From: Serendipita indica DSM 11827
Taxonomy: Eukaryota > Basidiomycota > Agaricomycetes > Sebacinales > Serendipitaceae
DNA length: 64,000 nt
Direction of reading: 5' to 3'
Assembly: GCA_910890315.1 (NCBI GenBank)
Contig: CAJVGD010000005.1
Coordinates: 620,001-684,000 of the forward strand
Shown: positions 11,262 to 22,423 of the stretch, piece by piece
Position numbering within the stretch: the first letter of the stretch is position 1
Layout: every line of letters starts with the position of its first letter
Notes under the pieces: model-generated
Databases searched by the model: none
Told to the model about the DNA's origin: nothing
Seen by the model: the letters and a program-made list of their open reading frames with translations, nothing else
Translations under genes and position numbers: made by a program

Positions 11262-12475
11262 TTACTTTTTGGCAACCTTTCGCGTGCTCCTCCGTGTAGC
11301 GGCTTTGGGCCTCTCGGGTGAAGAAGAAGCGCCTTCACTTTCGCTCATCCTTGCAGAGCTTACGACGCTTGCAGTCATTACACTGCTACTGAGTTCTGGG
11401 TGCACCTCACTGGCCTTTTTGACGACGAATCGCTTTGGGCGACCCGAAGTGGAGGCCGGAGTGGACCCATTGGTGGTCTCAGCAGCAGGTTCCTAGTCGT
11501 GGTCGTAATCGGTTTCTTGGGTTGTTCGTCTCCTCCCACTTTATGCATGAGCTGGATGAGCAAACTCGCGACGCTGCCACTCGCGAGAAGGAAGATCCAC
11601 TTAGGGATACGATTCGCCATCGCGTATAGCGGTGTCGCAATGTTGGCATACATCTTAACAACTCCTTCCAGTGAGCCTCCAGGTGCAAAAGGGCCCGTCC
11701 AAATCGGAATATCGGTCCAACGACCGAGTTTGAGAAACTGGTGGATGGATTCCGGTTGCATGACGAGATTAGATGGATACATGAATCGAAGTTCTCGTCC
11801 TTGGTCGCGAGCAACGACCATGATTGGTGCTCTGTATCGATTCGTCAATGGGGGGTTTCACATTTGAGCAGGAAAAGTGTCTCACTTCCACACCATCCAT
11901 TCTGTGGTCACTCTAGTGACATCCATATAGTCCACACGACCCCACTTGACATGGGGAGTGTCATTGGCTTCAAGGGTCACATTGAACGCCTGGTCGTAAA
12001 TCGCATCGACATCCTTGGATATTGGATCACGAGGGTCACCTAGCGTACTTTAAAACGAGTGAGCAGACGCATGTAGTTTTGATAACGTGACGCACACGAC
12101 CATGAACCAGGTATCGTTAGGGTCGCCCTTTCTGACGAGCTCGTCATAGTTGTCATCGGTGATCATTGGGATACGTGTATCATATGGTTTCACGGCAGCT
12201 GCCTGTTGTGCCGCCTCCCATCGCTGCGTCACATTTATGCCCGTCAACTCGAAGAAACTGGCCACAGGGCCGGCGGTGAACAGCTTTGACCAGTCGAAGC
12301 GCGCAGGAGCACCCGTCGGAGATGCACCAGTGCTACCAAGGGACGAGAGACGAGGAGTTGGGCTCGCCGCCGCAGCCTGGCTCGCGGCGTCGGGGGACCA
12401 ACCTTTGGAAAAGTACGAGGCCGAGACGAGGAGCGCGTTGGACGCGAGCACGTAAAATACACGTCGACAGACCAT
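11262..12475 (-). CDS. Thioredoxin-fold membrane protein without a CxxC site, 354 aa
   Basis: Exons (minus) 12475-12096, 12047-11886, 11831-11540 and 11492-11262. An N-terminal hydrophobic segment (VFYVLASNALLVSASYF) looks like a signal peptide or anchor. Residues about 105-230 resemble a thioredoxin fold: PMITDDNYDELV, DTWFMVVTLGDPRDP, VKWGRVDYMDVTRVTTEW and KAPIMVVARDQGRELRFM, with the usual cis-Pro position in KAPIM. The position where a CxxC would sit is GDPRDP, so no redox activity is expected. A second hydrophobic stretch (IPKWIFLLASGSVASLLI) is followed by a Ser/Lys-rich tail ending RRSTRKVAKK. This layout suggests an ER or secretory membrane protein. It is divergent from the KEX1-like gene. 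Confidence 0.82.
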
Positions 12476-12713
12476 TTCTGAGTCGATTTGGAGACTGTGG
12501 GTGAGCAAAGCCGGACGTGGGCGGGTCCAAGCTGCGTTGCGCGTGTTCGACCATGCGGCACCGTCTGTAGTGCCATGCTGACCTCCGATTCGGTGGATAT
12601 TCAACGATATTGGACTTGAAGACTGTACACGACACAGCGCCGACGAAGCATCTCGTCTAATTCTCAAACCTTTGGTCTCTACCGCAGCCCTTGTTTCCCG
12701 TCCGAGCCACGAC

Positions 12714-15076
12714 ATGGTCGCCCGGGAATATCTAAGAATTATTCTATCGCTATGTTCAATCTGGCTGGTCAATGCTGCTCCAGGTTTGTCTTCTTCTTGA
12801 CGGCGCATTTTTGACGTGGTTTGCTTACGGTCTGCGTTTGTGCACCAACGACGGTCTGCAAATACACGCAAAGCAGCCCCTTTACCACTCCCCGCGGCGT
12901 CGAATTTCTACGTTGACCTCGCGCACCTCCCAAACTTTCACCGACTGCCCTCGTCGCCACCATTGCACATATGGGCAGGTCACTTGCTTGCTGAACAAGA
13001 CAACTTTATTCCTCCCGGTCCAAACGAGACACCGCACCCAAATTTGCCCGTCCAGAATCACTTGTACTTTGTTCTCATCAAAGCGCGAAGACCAAGCGAT
13101 CGCGAACGCACGATTTGGTGGTTTAATGGTGGTCCGGGGTGTAGTAGCTTTGATGGACTGATGATGGAAGTCGGTCCGTGGCGAATGGACAGTACCGGCG
13201 AGCTGAGGGAAATTGAGGGTGGCTGGGAAGAGTATGCCAACATCGTCTATGGTATGAAGACCAACTCCGGATTACGTCTATAGTTTTATTGACGTGCCAT
13301 GTAGTCGACCAGCCTGTAGGAACCGGCTTCTCATATGGCAGCACAGATCGGTATGCCACAGAACTAACAGAGGTATGAATTATCCACTCTACGTGACACA
13401 TGTGTGACAGTCACACTAGTCGACTCCTCAAATGATCGAGTTTATGCGCAACTTTTACAAAGTGTTTCCAGAACTGGCTGGCATCGACGTACGTTTTGCC
13501 TTGTATTCGCCTTCACAACTGACACTGTACAGACATATCTCGCGGGCGAGAGCTTTGCTGGCCAATACATCCCATACATTGCCGATGCAATGCTCAAAGC
13601 TTCGAATATGCCTGCGCCACTTCGAGGAATCGCCATTGGGAATGGATGGATTGACTCGCGAGCCCAGTATCCCGCATACGTAGAATTTGGTCTCAAAGCG
13701 GGCTTGTTCAAGGAGAATTCCAACGTGCGCGACTCTTTGGTTCTTCCACTCGAAACACTACTGACGATGAGCAAAGGAACACAAACATGCCAAGAAGAAA
13801 CTGGCAGAGTGCGAGGCCTCTTTGGACAAACTTCCTTCCAGCTTTGAGCCAGTGGGCGATGCAGTCTGCGAGCATGTCATGGGTGCCGTCCTAGAGCCAT
13901 TCAACAAAGAGGTCAACGGACGACAAACGTGTATGAACGTCTACGACATTCGACTGACGGACGATTACCCTGCGTGTGGGATGAACTGGCCACCGGACCT
14001 GAAGCAAATTACTCCATGGCTGAGGGTGCGCTGCATTATCCATCGTTCGGTGTACAAGGGACTAACGACGAGAGTAGAAGAAACCAGTCGTCATTTCGTT
14101 GCATGCCGAGGCCAAAGACGCTGCGTGGACGGAGTGCTCTGGTCGCGTAGGTTCGATCATGTCCAACAAGAAATCGCCTTCGTCTGTGACATTACTACCG
14201 GGACTCTTGGAAAAGATTTCTGTCATGTTGTTCGCAGGCGACCAGGACGTGATCTGTAACTATGTCGGCCAGGAGAAGCTGCTCGAGAGGCTCCGATGGG
14301 GTGGTGCTGTAGGCATGGGGGTGCGTCCTTGTTTCATGTGGCATAATTCCAAAAAGTAGCTCACGTGCGGGGTTCCAGAACGCCGAGAGCCTTCCGTGGA
14401 CGGTGAATGGAACTGCAGCCGGGACCTGGCAGACGGCACGGAATATGACCTACGTCAAGGTGCGTTTATTGGCCTTTTTCTGATTGGATGGCAAGGGGTT
14501 TGACCTGGGCGTTTGTAGATATTCAAGGGATCGCACATGGTTGGATGGGACCTGCCGCACGTCGTGCACGACATGATTTTAAGGTTTATGAACGTCGACT
14601 TTGGAAGGATAACGACGGGGACAGCTGGGCGGATCCCGAGCAGTCTGGGTGACACACCAAAGGAAACGCCGTTGCCTGGGGGTGGGACGTTGAGCGATTT
14701 GGAGCTAAAGGCGAAATGGCAGGGTGCGCCAAGATTGTTTCATTTGCTCGTAAAGGCTATTTTGACTGAAATTGTTTTGGGGCCCACTTTGACAGCGTAT
14801 TATAATGCCGGAACTGTCGCACTAATCGTGGTGCTGATAGCGGTGAGCATTGGTACGGTGCTCTACTGTCGGTCTCGACGGAATGTGGGGCCCTCAAGAA
14901 TCGTGCTAAGGGACGATAACGCAAATGGGACGACCGAGGAGAGTATCCCACTCACTCTGTCAAGCGACGAGTCGCGACGACGCAAGGGCAAGGGGCGGGC
15001 GATTCCAGAGCCGATCGAAGAAGAGGAGGAGATATTTGAAATCGGGAGTGATGGCGAGGAAAAGTATCCATCGTGA
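12714..15076 (+). CDS. KEX1: KEX1-like serine carboxypeptidase, Golgi membrane, about 610 aa
   Basis: Exons 12714-12783, 12877-13251 (or from 12874), 13305-13372, 13420-13488, 13533-13724, 13777-14025, 14078-14320, 14379-14459, 14519-14723 and 14796-15076. A signal peptide (IILSLCSIWLVNAAP) precedes the S10 peptidase domain: WWFNGGPGCSS (oxyanion region), VDQPVGTGFSY, GESFAGQYIPYIA (nucleophile Ser), LFAGDQDVICNYVG (catalytic Asp) and GSHMVGWDLP (catalytic His). A single transmembrane segment (TVALIVVLIAVSIGTVLY) and an acidic cytosolic tail follow, as in Kex1. The enzyme trims C-terminal Lys/Arg from secreted propeptides after Kex2 cleavage. The second exon has an AAGCAG tandem acceptor that would add or drop one residue. 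Confidence 0.95.
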
Positions 15077-15428
15077 TCTGACATGTAGAGAGCCTAATGG
15101 GATAGAGATAGCTGGATTGTTGTCCTGTCGGCGAAAGCCATGTGGAGGATGCCGGGGGGGAAAGCTGAGTATAGTAAATTGTTCTTATCAAAAGCGTCAA
15201 AGGCTGTACCTGTGGGTCGCCAGGTCAAGAGGCCGTCGAAGGCCCGAGTAGTCGTCGAGCATTCCGAAGTTGTCGGTCGGCGAAATCTGTGTCACGATCG
15301 GCGGCCGGGAATAGTTGTCGTCGGTACCTGGACATCACGAGATTCGGCAGATATAATAACACGGACAAATTCTAAGTCCCCGCACGCCTGTGTGTCCCCC
15401 ACCTTTACCCCCTTCTTTGCCTTTCACC
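15077..15428. other. Intergenic, about 350 bp, upstream of the sugar transporter
   Basis: Holds the 3' UTR of the KEX1-like gene and the promoter of the transporter. The last 50 bp before the transporter ATG are a CT-rich leader typical of fungal genes. No clear binding site was identified. Confidence 0.5.
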
Positions 15429-17689
15429 ATGGAACACATCTCAGATCTCCTCTGGACAGGCCCATGGTGGAAGAACAAGGGTCTGTACTTTGTTGGTCAA
15501 TACTCGCCAGTGGCTGATTGCAGCAAACAGGAATCCGCCAGCTAAACGTCTATATTGCCCTGCTCTTGATGACCAGGTTGGGCAACCATTTTAGAAATCT
15601 AAAACAACTTCTAACAAGGCTCCTAGTGCCTCAATGGCTACGATGGCTCTGTCCTCAACGGTACGCCATTCCTTACGCATCCCCTCTTGGCCACGCTAAG
15701 ACCAGACCAAAAGGCATCCAGATCATGCCCGAGTGGGACAAGTACTTTGGAGATCCCTCAGACAAGACTAGAGGTCTCATGGTCGCAGCACAGACGTTTG
15801 GCTCGTTTATTATGCTCCCCTTTGCGCCTTTGCTCAGCGACGGCATCGGCCGGCGAAAGACGCTCTCCCTCGGTTCAACAATCATTGGTGGAGGTGTGTT
15901 GCTACAGGCTATGGCAACCACGGTCGCGCATTTCGTAGCCTCGCGCGTTCTGAGTGCGTATCTTTGGTCTCCCCCTGGATCCGTTTGCTTACTTTTGCCA
16001 CAGTTGGACTCGGGCTCTGTATCGCGACTAATGCGGCTCCTCTGCTTATCACCGAGTTGTCATATCCGACTCAGCGAGCGCCGAGTAAGTGCAGCTCGTG
16101 AAATTGCAAGATTTGTATTGTCATTAACACCCTCATGCAGTCACGGCTATGTACAATGGAAGCTGGTACATCGGAAGCATTCTCTCTGCTTGGATTACCT
16201 ATGCTACCATTCGCACCCTGTCCGGTTCTGTCTGGGCCTGGCGCATCCCTTCAATGCTCCAAGCCGTACCTTCCCTGTTCCAGGCTGTATTTGTCTGGTT
16301 CTGCCCAGAATCGCCCAGGTGGCTCGTCGCAAACGGTCACGATCTCGAGGCGGTTAAAGTCCTCACAAAGTACCACGCAAACGGCCGCGAGCGCGACCCA
16401 CTTGTCTATTTCACCTATGGCCAGATCCGCGAGGCCCTCTCGATGGAACGCGAAATCTCGGCCATGACGAGCTATGCAACACTGTTCAAGACACCTGGGA
16501 ACCGACGTCGTATGCGCATCGTACTCGCCATCGGCTTTTTCTCGCAGTGGGCTGGGAACGGCCTCGTCAGCTACTATGTACGTGATGGTCTCACGTTTCA
16601 TTTACACTAATTCGCCGTTGTACTGACCGTTTTGTGTTCCTGTTGCATTCAGATTGGGGACGTCTTCAAGGGTGTTGGCGTGACAGATCCACCGACAGTC
16701 GGCCTCATCAACGGTTCCTTGCAGATATGGAACTGCGCCGTCGCCATCAGTACGTCTCTCTCACCCACTCTCTCTTCCCCTCTACGGTGGCGCTGACATT
16801 TCTCCGAAATTGACCAGCCGCCGCCATGCTTGTCGATAGACTCGGTCGTCGGCTGCTATTCCTCAGTTCAAACACGGGCATGTTGATTACCTTTATTGGG
16901 TGGACGCTTGCCACGGCCTTTTTCTCCACCAGGGGCGACAAGTCAGCTGCGCATGGTACGTCTTGGGTCTCCTCCCTTTCTCTCAGATGAAACCGATTCG
17001 GTATTGACACTACGTGACTACAGCCGTTCTTGGCATCATCCCCCTTTTCTACTTTGCCTACAATATTGCGTATTCGCCCATGCTCGTCGCCTATGCACTC
17101 GAGGTTCTCCCATACCGGATCCGAGCCCGTGGCTTTACAATGATGGTCCGTCACACGTCATCCATCAAGAATTTCATGCCTAACTCTTTGACAGAACGCG
17201 ACGATTTGCATTGGTATCACGACAAATCAATTCGTAAACCCGATCGCTATTGGCAAGCTCGGTTGGAAACTTGTACGTGTCCATCTTTACTCTAATCCTT
17301 ATACTAACCCATCTGGATAGTACATCGTATACTGCTGCTTCTTGCTGTTCCAGCTCGGCTACATCTACCTGTTCCTCGTCGAGACCAAGGGCAAGACGCT
17401 CGAAGAAACGGCCGCCATCTTTGACGGACAGAAAGAAGTCGAGCAGGTCGCCAACGTCGGATACCAAGCCGTAACCGAGTCACGCATCCGCTCGTTTAAA
17501 GCCGACGACGTGGGCGACGTCGAAGGGGGAGGAATCCCCGGTGAGGATATCCAGTTGACGCTAAGCAGACACAATTCCATGGCGCCCACCATTGCGTCCG
17601 AGCGGTCTGTCAAGACGTCTGCCGATACCAATTTTTACCAGGACGCGACTGCGTCGACCAATAGCAAGGCCTTTGGTCGATACAGGTAA
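15429..17689 (+). CDS. MFS sugar transporter (hexose/lactose-permease type), about 564 aa
   Basis: Exons 15429-15480, 15531-15576, 15627-15660, 15714-15953, 16004-16084, 16141-16577, 16653-16749, 16818-16955, 17024-17145, 17195-17272 and 17321-17689. Motifs of the sugar porter family appear in order: TM1 QLNVYIALLLM, NGYDGSVLNG, PLLSDGIGRRKTL (GRR loop), ELSYPTQRAPITAMYN, PESPRWL, LVDRLGRRLLF, LPYRIRARGFTMM and VETKGKTLEETAA with a long cytosolic tail. It should be a 12-helix plasma-membrane proton symporter. Between exons 15531-15576 and 15627-15660 the canonical GT-AG junction is one base short of frame (AG plus TGC instead of AGT plus TGC). A one-base loss at 15627 or an unusual splice site is needed; an alternative acceptor at 15523 keeps frame but destroys TM1. 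Confidence 0.92.
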
Positions 17690-18245
17690 TCGACCATGCA
17701 TGTAACAGTAACCAAAAGCAGTCTCATTGGGATCGGTCGGATTTGTTTGTACTCGGTTGATATCATTCACGGGTTGTACCACTACTTGTTCCTCGTCCAC
17801 CTAAGACTACGTTGAGCCTCGCCTCTATGGCAGCATAAAAAGATGTCCAAGACGCATTTCAATGGTTCCAGACAATCGTATTCTCTCGCAGGCAAATTAA
17901 GGGCGTACCGCAACGGACTCATGTTAGCATCCCTATACTAGAATTGTTGACATTAGAAGCCACCTCAAACTTCATTTATCCTCAGGGCAGCAACAATCAA
18001 CCTAACGCGGCGCCGTCATGAACGGGTGTCAGGTTCAAAAAACGGGCCCGAAACAACATAAACGTCTCGGAAAGTCTCAAAACCGGTTCGTCAGTTGATC
18101 GTTTAGGCCTGTCAAGTCATAGCCGCCTTGCACGACGTCCGTCGAGCCCACAAACATTAAAGGGAGCGACCGCGCGGAACCAAAAGTTTTTTCTTTACGA
18201 TTCCCCCTCGAAGTCGTATCACACTCTTTAATTTTTACTCTAGCC
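17690..18245. other. Intergenic, about 560 bp
   Basis: Between two plus-strand genes: 3' UTR of the transporter and promoter of the WSC gene. AT-rich and CT-rich leader sequence precedes the ATG at 18246. No gene or repeat seen. Confidence 0.5.
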
Positions 18246-20392
18246 ATGGTCCTGACGGCTTTGGCTCTCCTCACCCCGCTCGCTTATTCTACGCTCTCTA
18301 ATGCTCTCCCTTTCGATTCTAAACCCTCTCGTCACGTCCGTCGTCAGAGCGGAGGTTTCAATTGGAACTCTCTGGCTTGCTATACGGACAATGTAGCTGC
18401 CCGTACCTTCACCGGTGCTCAGCTCGTGTCCGATTCGATGACCACGTCCATGTGCCAGGCTTTCTGCTACTCCAAAGGCTTCAAGTATGCCGGAACTGAA
18501 TGGAGCACGGAATGCTGTATGTATTCGACAGACTGTGGTTGTAGCTTGCGCTGATTTGAGCAGACTGTGACAACGAGTTTCGCAACAATGGCGTACAAGC
18601 TGATAGTGGATGCGACATGGAATGCTCCGGTGCTTCTGGAGAAACTTGTGGTGGCGGCGTTCGCCTCTCTGTCTACGAAAACACCGGCACCCTTTCCCCG
18701 CCAGTGCGCACGTACCCTGGTTGGACCTCGAAGGGATGCTATACCGACTCGGTCGCAAATCGTGCTCTCTCTACCCAAGTATATGTCGAAGGCGGCATGA
18801 CGATCGAGAAATGTACGACCAAATGCCAGAGCCTTGGCTTCCCGCTCGCTGGTGTCGAATTCGCCAACGAATGCTTTGCGCTGCCACTATTGGCTCTTCG
18901 GGGACCCCAACGACAACAGGATGTGATATGGCGTGCGCCGGAAGCCCCGACGAAACGTGCGGCGGTGCCGACCGGCTGAATATCTACGAGCATGCGGCAT
19001 CTCCTCTTCCATCGACTGGTGACTGGGTTCTTGAGGGTGCTACTGGATGCCACGCGTGAGTTTTGTTCACTGCTCTAGACTAGTGCTCATGAACGTGCAG
19101 TGACGCCGTCTCAAACCGTGCCCTCGGTCTCCGCGTCTACGTCGAGGGCGCGATGACAGTACCAAAGTGCACTGAAAAATGTTTCTCTTTGAACTACGGA
19201 TACGCGGGCGTCGAATTCGCTGACGAGTGCTATTGCTCCAATTCGATTGGCTCGTCTGGTGTTCCAGCCACGGATGGGTGTACTATGGTAAGTCAATTGC
19301 TAGACTTGGGAGCGGCCATCTAATGTCACTAGCCATGTTCCGGAGATGCAACTACTGTCTGCGGTGGCGCAGACAGGATCACAGTCTACAAATATCAAGG
19401 CAACGTGCTCACCGCTCAACCTACCGTCCTTGAGTCGTACAACAACTTTGTCAGCCAAGGATGCTACGTTGACTCTGTCCATGCTCGTCTCATGACCCCG
19501 GTCGATGTCGTCGGCCAAATGACCGTGGAAAAGTGCATCGACACCTGTTCCAACGCTGAATATGACGTGGCTGGTGTAGAATTCGGTTCCGAATGCTATT
19601 GCTCTGTCGCTCTTCCAGCAGAGAGCAACAAGGCTACAGACAACTGTAACATGGGATGCGCAGGAGATGCCGCTCACCTCTGTGGTGGTGCGAATCGCTT
19701 GAACGTCTATCACTATCAGTCACCATCTACAGTTACAACGAGCACGCAAACGGAGACGAGCACAGAGACGTCGAGTACATCCACCTCCACCTCGACTCCA
19801 GTTTCCTACTACCCTTGGACCTCTATCGGCTGCATGCTTTGGAGGTAAGAGCCTGACATACGGTGGTATATTGCCCTCTGAACGTCGATTAGTCATAGAG
19901 ACCCACCGGGATGGTCGCTAGAAGATGGTTTCCCTCACGTTTCTCAGCGTGAACTAGGAGGCCGGGACTGTCTCGACTACTGCGAGAGTCGATCATACAA
20001 GACAGCACTCATCTCTGGAGGTGTATGTACAGTTTGTCATCTCGTTTTCGCCTTTGGCTGATTCATCTCTCTAGACTTGCGGTAAGATTCAGCCCGCTTG
20101 TTCGGCATATGTCTCATTATCTCCTTTTAGATTGCGTCCACAGTCCCCCTCCGTTTACAAGCATCTCGGACGGAGATTGTCCAGTCGTGCGTTTCTCACC
20201 GTCGCCATTGGCCTGATTCTGACCCAATCGAAGACTTGCTTTGATAATCCTCAACAGGTTTGCGGTGGTGGAGGGCAAGATGGAGTCACATCTGTGAGCG
20301 AGAACTGCCTTGTATTATTTTCATTGCTGATCTTTTCCGCAAAGGTTTCGGTCTACACTCGGACGTATGAGGTGGCATGCTCCAAGGTGTGA
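18246..20392 (+). CDS. Secreted multi-WSC-domain protein, about 619 aa, one apparent frameshift
   Basis: Exons 18246-18516, 18564-19055, 19101-19287, 19333-19844, 19893-20022, 20075-20293 and 20345-20392. A signal peptide (MVLTALALLTPLAYS) leads into four good WSC domains, each with GCYxDxxxxR, a CxxxC pair, the AGVEF-(A/G)-(N/D/S)-ECYC core and a C(A/S)GxxxxxCGGAxRLxVY end. A Thr/Ser-rich linker and a fifth, degenerate WSC-like unit (CLDYCESRSYKTALISGG ... CGGGG) follow. WSC domains bind wall glycans and occur in cell-wall sensors and secreted wall proteins; no transmembrane segment is visible. In the second WSC domain the frame breaks at the TTT at 18875-18877: one more T would give the expected ECFCAAT. 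Confidence 0.88.
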
Positions 20393-20932
20393 TCTCAATT
20401 ATCAACGTCAACTAACATTGACATATGCCGTCGCTTTTAGCGTGATCCTCTATCCTGCGGAATATAGATGGGGCTTCAAGTCTCAAGTTCTGTCTTTACC
20501 TAATCACCTGTTTTACACGTTCTTTAATTTCATGCGTCCAAGGTTGTTATAATGATGCTCGATCTCGAATCTGCGTCGCGGTTATTAAGGCTGCGCGGTG
20601 GTAGCTCAGATGCCCCAAAACTGCCCTGCCTTCGAATCGAATAATCTCAACTCGCTATGGGAGTACATCTTTCTTTAGAAGCTCGTTGTGGCACTGGGTT
20701 CGAAGAATTTCCCGTTCCTAGTATCCTCCCTTCCTCGTCAGCGCTTGGTACATTCGCGGCGACGGGTTCTTGAGCGCTACTAGTGCATTGATGAATCAGC
20801 ACGCAGTAGGAGTCACAAACTGGTCCCTACAAGCCCGAAACGCGCGCTCCGTAATTTGCGGCCCGATAATGACCGGCTGACGATCTATTTAACCAGCAAC
20901 TTGGATCTGTCCGTTTCGCATTTACTCACAAG
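20393..20932. other. Intergenic, about 540 bp
   Basis: Between the WSC gene and the HAD phosphatase gene. A tRNA-like fragment was considered and rejected. No other feature was seen. Confidence 0.5.
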
Positions 20933-22107
20933 ATGCCGCAAATCAAGGAATCATTCGATGCAGTGTATGATCTTCTTCAAAGTCCTTGACCATTGGGATA
21001 TCCTCTGACTGCCAGTGGCAAATTGACAGGCTATTCGACATGGATGGGACTCTCGTGGGCAAGAATCAGGCCATCAAACGAAAATCCACGATCTAATCCG
21101 TAGACAGATTCCACACCCGGCGTCGAAGGTGCTTGGGAAACGTTTGGCAACCATTACGGTCTCCAGAACGTGGACCAGATCATCCAACGTGCGCCTTTCC
21201 TTTTTATCGGAGCTTGAAATCTTATCAATATGTCTAGTCGCACACGGCGTTAGGACGGTGGAGAATCTCAAACGTTTTTGCGGCATCACCGATCCAGAAG
21301 AACTCGAGGTTTGCCCATCATTTGCAGCTGGGCTGGTAGAATATTGACCGAATACTAGAGAGAGGCGACAAGATTCGAGATGGAGATTGTTAGCGCAAGC
21401 AAGCGCAATGGGAGGCAAGGGATTATCATCCTCCCAAACGTAAAGGCGACTCTGGCGCCTCTCCAGGTACGCTTACTTACCACCAAGATGAATCACTCAC
21501 TGCCTCTCCTTCCAGAACGCGAGTCCTAAGGAAGGAAAGGAGATCTGGGCTATCTGCACTTCCGGCAAGTAGTCCTATTTCGTCGGGATCCTGCTAATTA
21601 GTCCGATAGCTACACATGCATATGCAAATGCAGCGCTTGAGAACACAGGTATCCAGCGACCCACAGCGTTTGTGGCAGCCGAGGACGTGGAAAGAGGCAA
21701 ACCTGAGTACGCTTGCGTCCCCTCACCTGCGGCCTCGTCGTTGATTTATCGTATCAAACAGCCCGGCACCATACTTGGCGGGTGCTCAGAAGTGCGGGGT
21801 GGATGTGTCTGCATGTGAGTTTTTCTGAACGGAGCCAGAAGGAGCGTCGCTGATAGCCTCGATAGGCCTTGTAGTTGAAGATGCTCCAAACGGAATACGA
21901 AGTGGGAAAGCCGCAGGTGCGAAAGTGCTCGCAGTGCTCACAAGCCACTCGAGGGAGGCGGTTGAGGCAGCGAAGCCAGATTGGATTGTCCCAGACTTGA
22001 CTTAGTACGTATCAATTGCGTATTCGAAGCATTTACTGATGCTTAGTAGTGTTTCATTTACCGTCAATGATGGTATTGTCGAGCTGACTATCAACGAAAG
22101 CGCATAG
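20933..22107 (+). CDS. HAD-superfamily sugar/glycerol phosphatase (GPP/DOG-like), 238 aa
   Basis: Exons 20933-20964, 21030-21058, 21108-21188, 21238-21308, 21359-21466, 21516-21564, 21610-21706, 21762-21814, 21866-22004 and 22050-22107: ten exons for 238 residues. Motif I is LFDMDGTLVDSTPGV (nucleophile Asp and acid/base Asp), followed by the cap with GAWETFGNHYGL, motif II ICTSATHAYANAAL, motif III RGKPDPAPYLAGA (Lys) and motif IV VVEDAPNGIRSGKAAGAKVL. This matches glycerol-1-phosphatase and 2-deoxyglucose-6-phosphatase. Two introns, 21059-21107 and 21565-21609, use GC donors (gcaaga and gcaagt); the GT alternatives nearby break motif I or run into a stop. The last intron ends in a TAGTAG tandem, of which the second TAG gives the frame. 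Confidence 0.93.
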
Positions 22108-22423
22108 ATGTTGTGGACAGGAGGATCTATTAGAAATTTGGACATGTCTCGAAACTGGACTCTTCGGCTCCGCAGCCTGGCACCTTGCTTGCAGGATCTC
22201 GTTCTACACTCCAGTCTTCTGTCGTAACAATGGAAATACTATCCATCATAGACCTTTTCCTAGTTATCAACCAATGCTCATTTATTCGAAACGAAAGCGG
22301 TCGTATTCGCTGGTTTCTGTGGCGTAGCGAGCTTTCACCAAGGTTGCTTCCCGCCACGTCGCGTGCATCCAAAGGGTCCCCCGCTTCTCCCTAGGTCACG
22401 GAATCACTAAAATAAGGAAAATA
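22108..22423. other. Intergenic, about 316 bp
   Basis: Downstream of the HAD gene and upstream of the cytochrome-b5-like gene, both on the plus strand. Nothing distinctive was seen. Confidence 0.45.

Noticed and set aside
12476-12871. N-terminal extension of the thioredoxin-fold gene
   Set aside because: The added sequence is Arg-rich, overlaps the KEX1-like gene's start region and lacks similarity. The ATG at 12475 is followed directly by a signal-type segment.
17180-17467. Minus-strand frame antisense to the transporter's 3' end
   Set aside because: It mirrors a well-supported coding exon and has no motif of its own.
20597-20660. tRNA-like stretch (ggtggtagctcag ... cttcgaatcgaa)
   Set aside because: It has A-box- and B-box-like words, but no closing D-arm, anticodon or acceptor stem pairs form.
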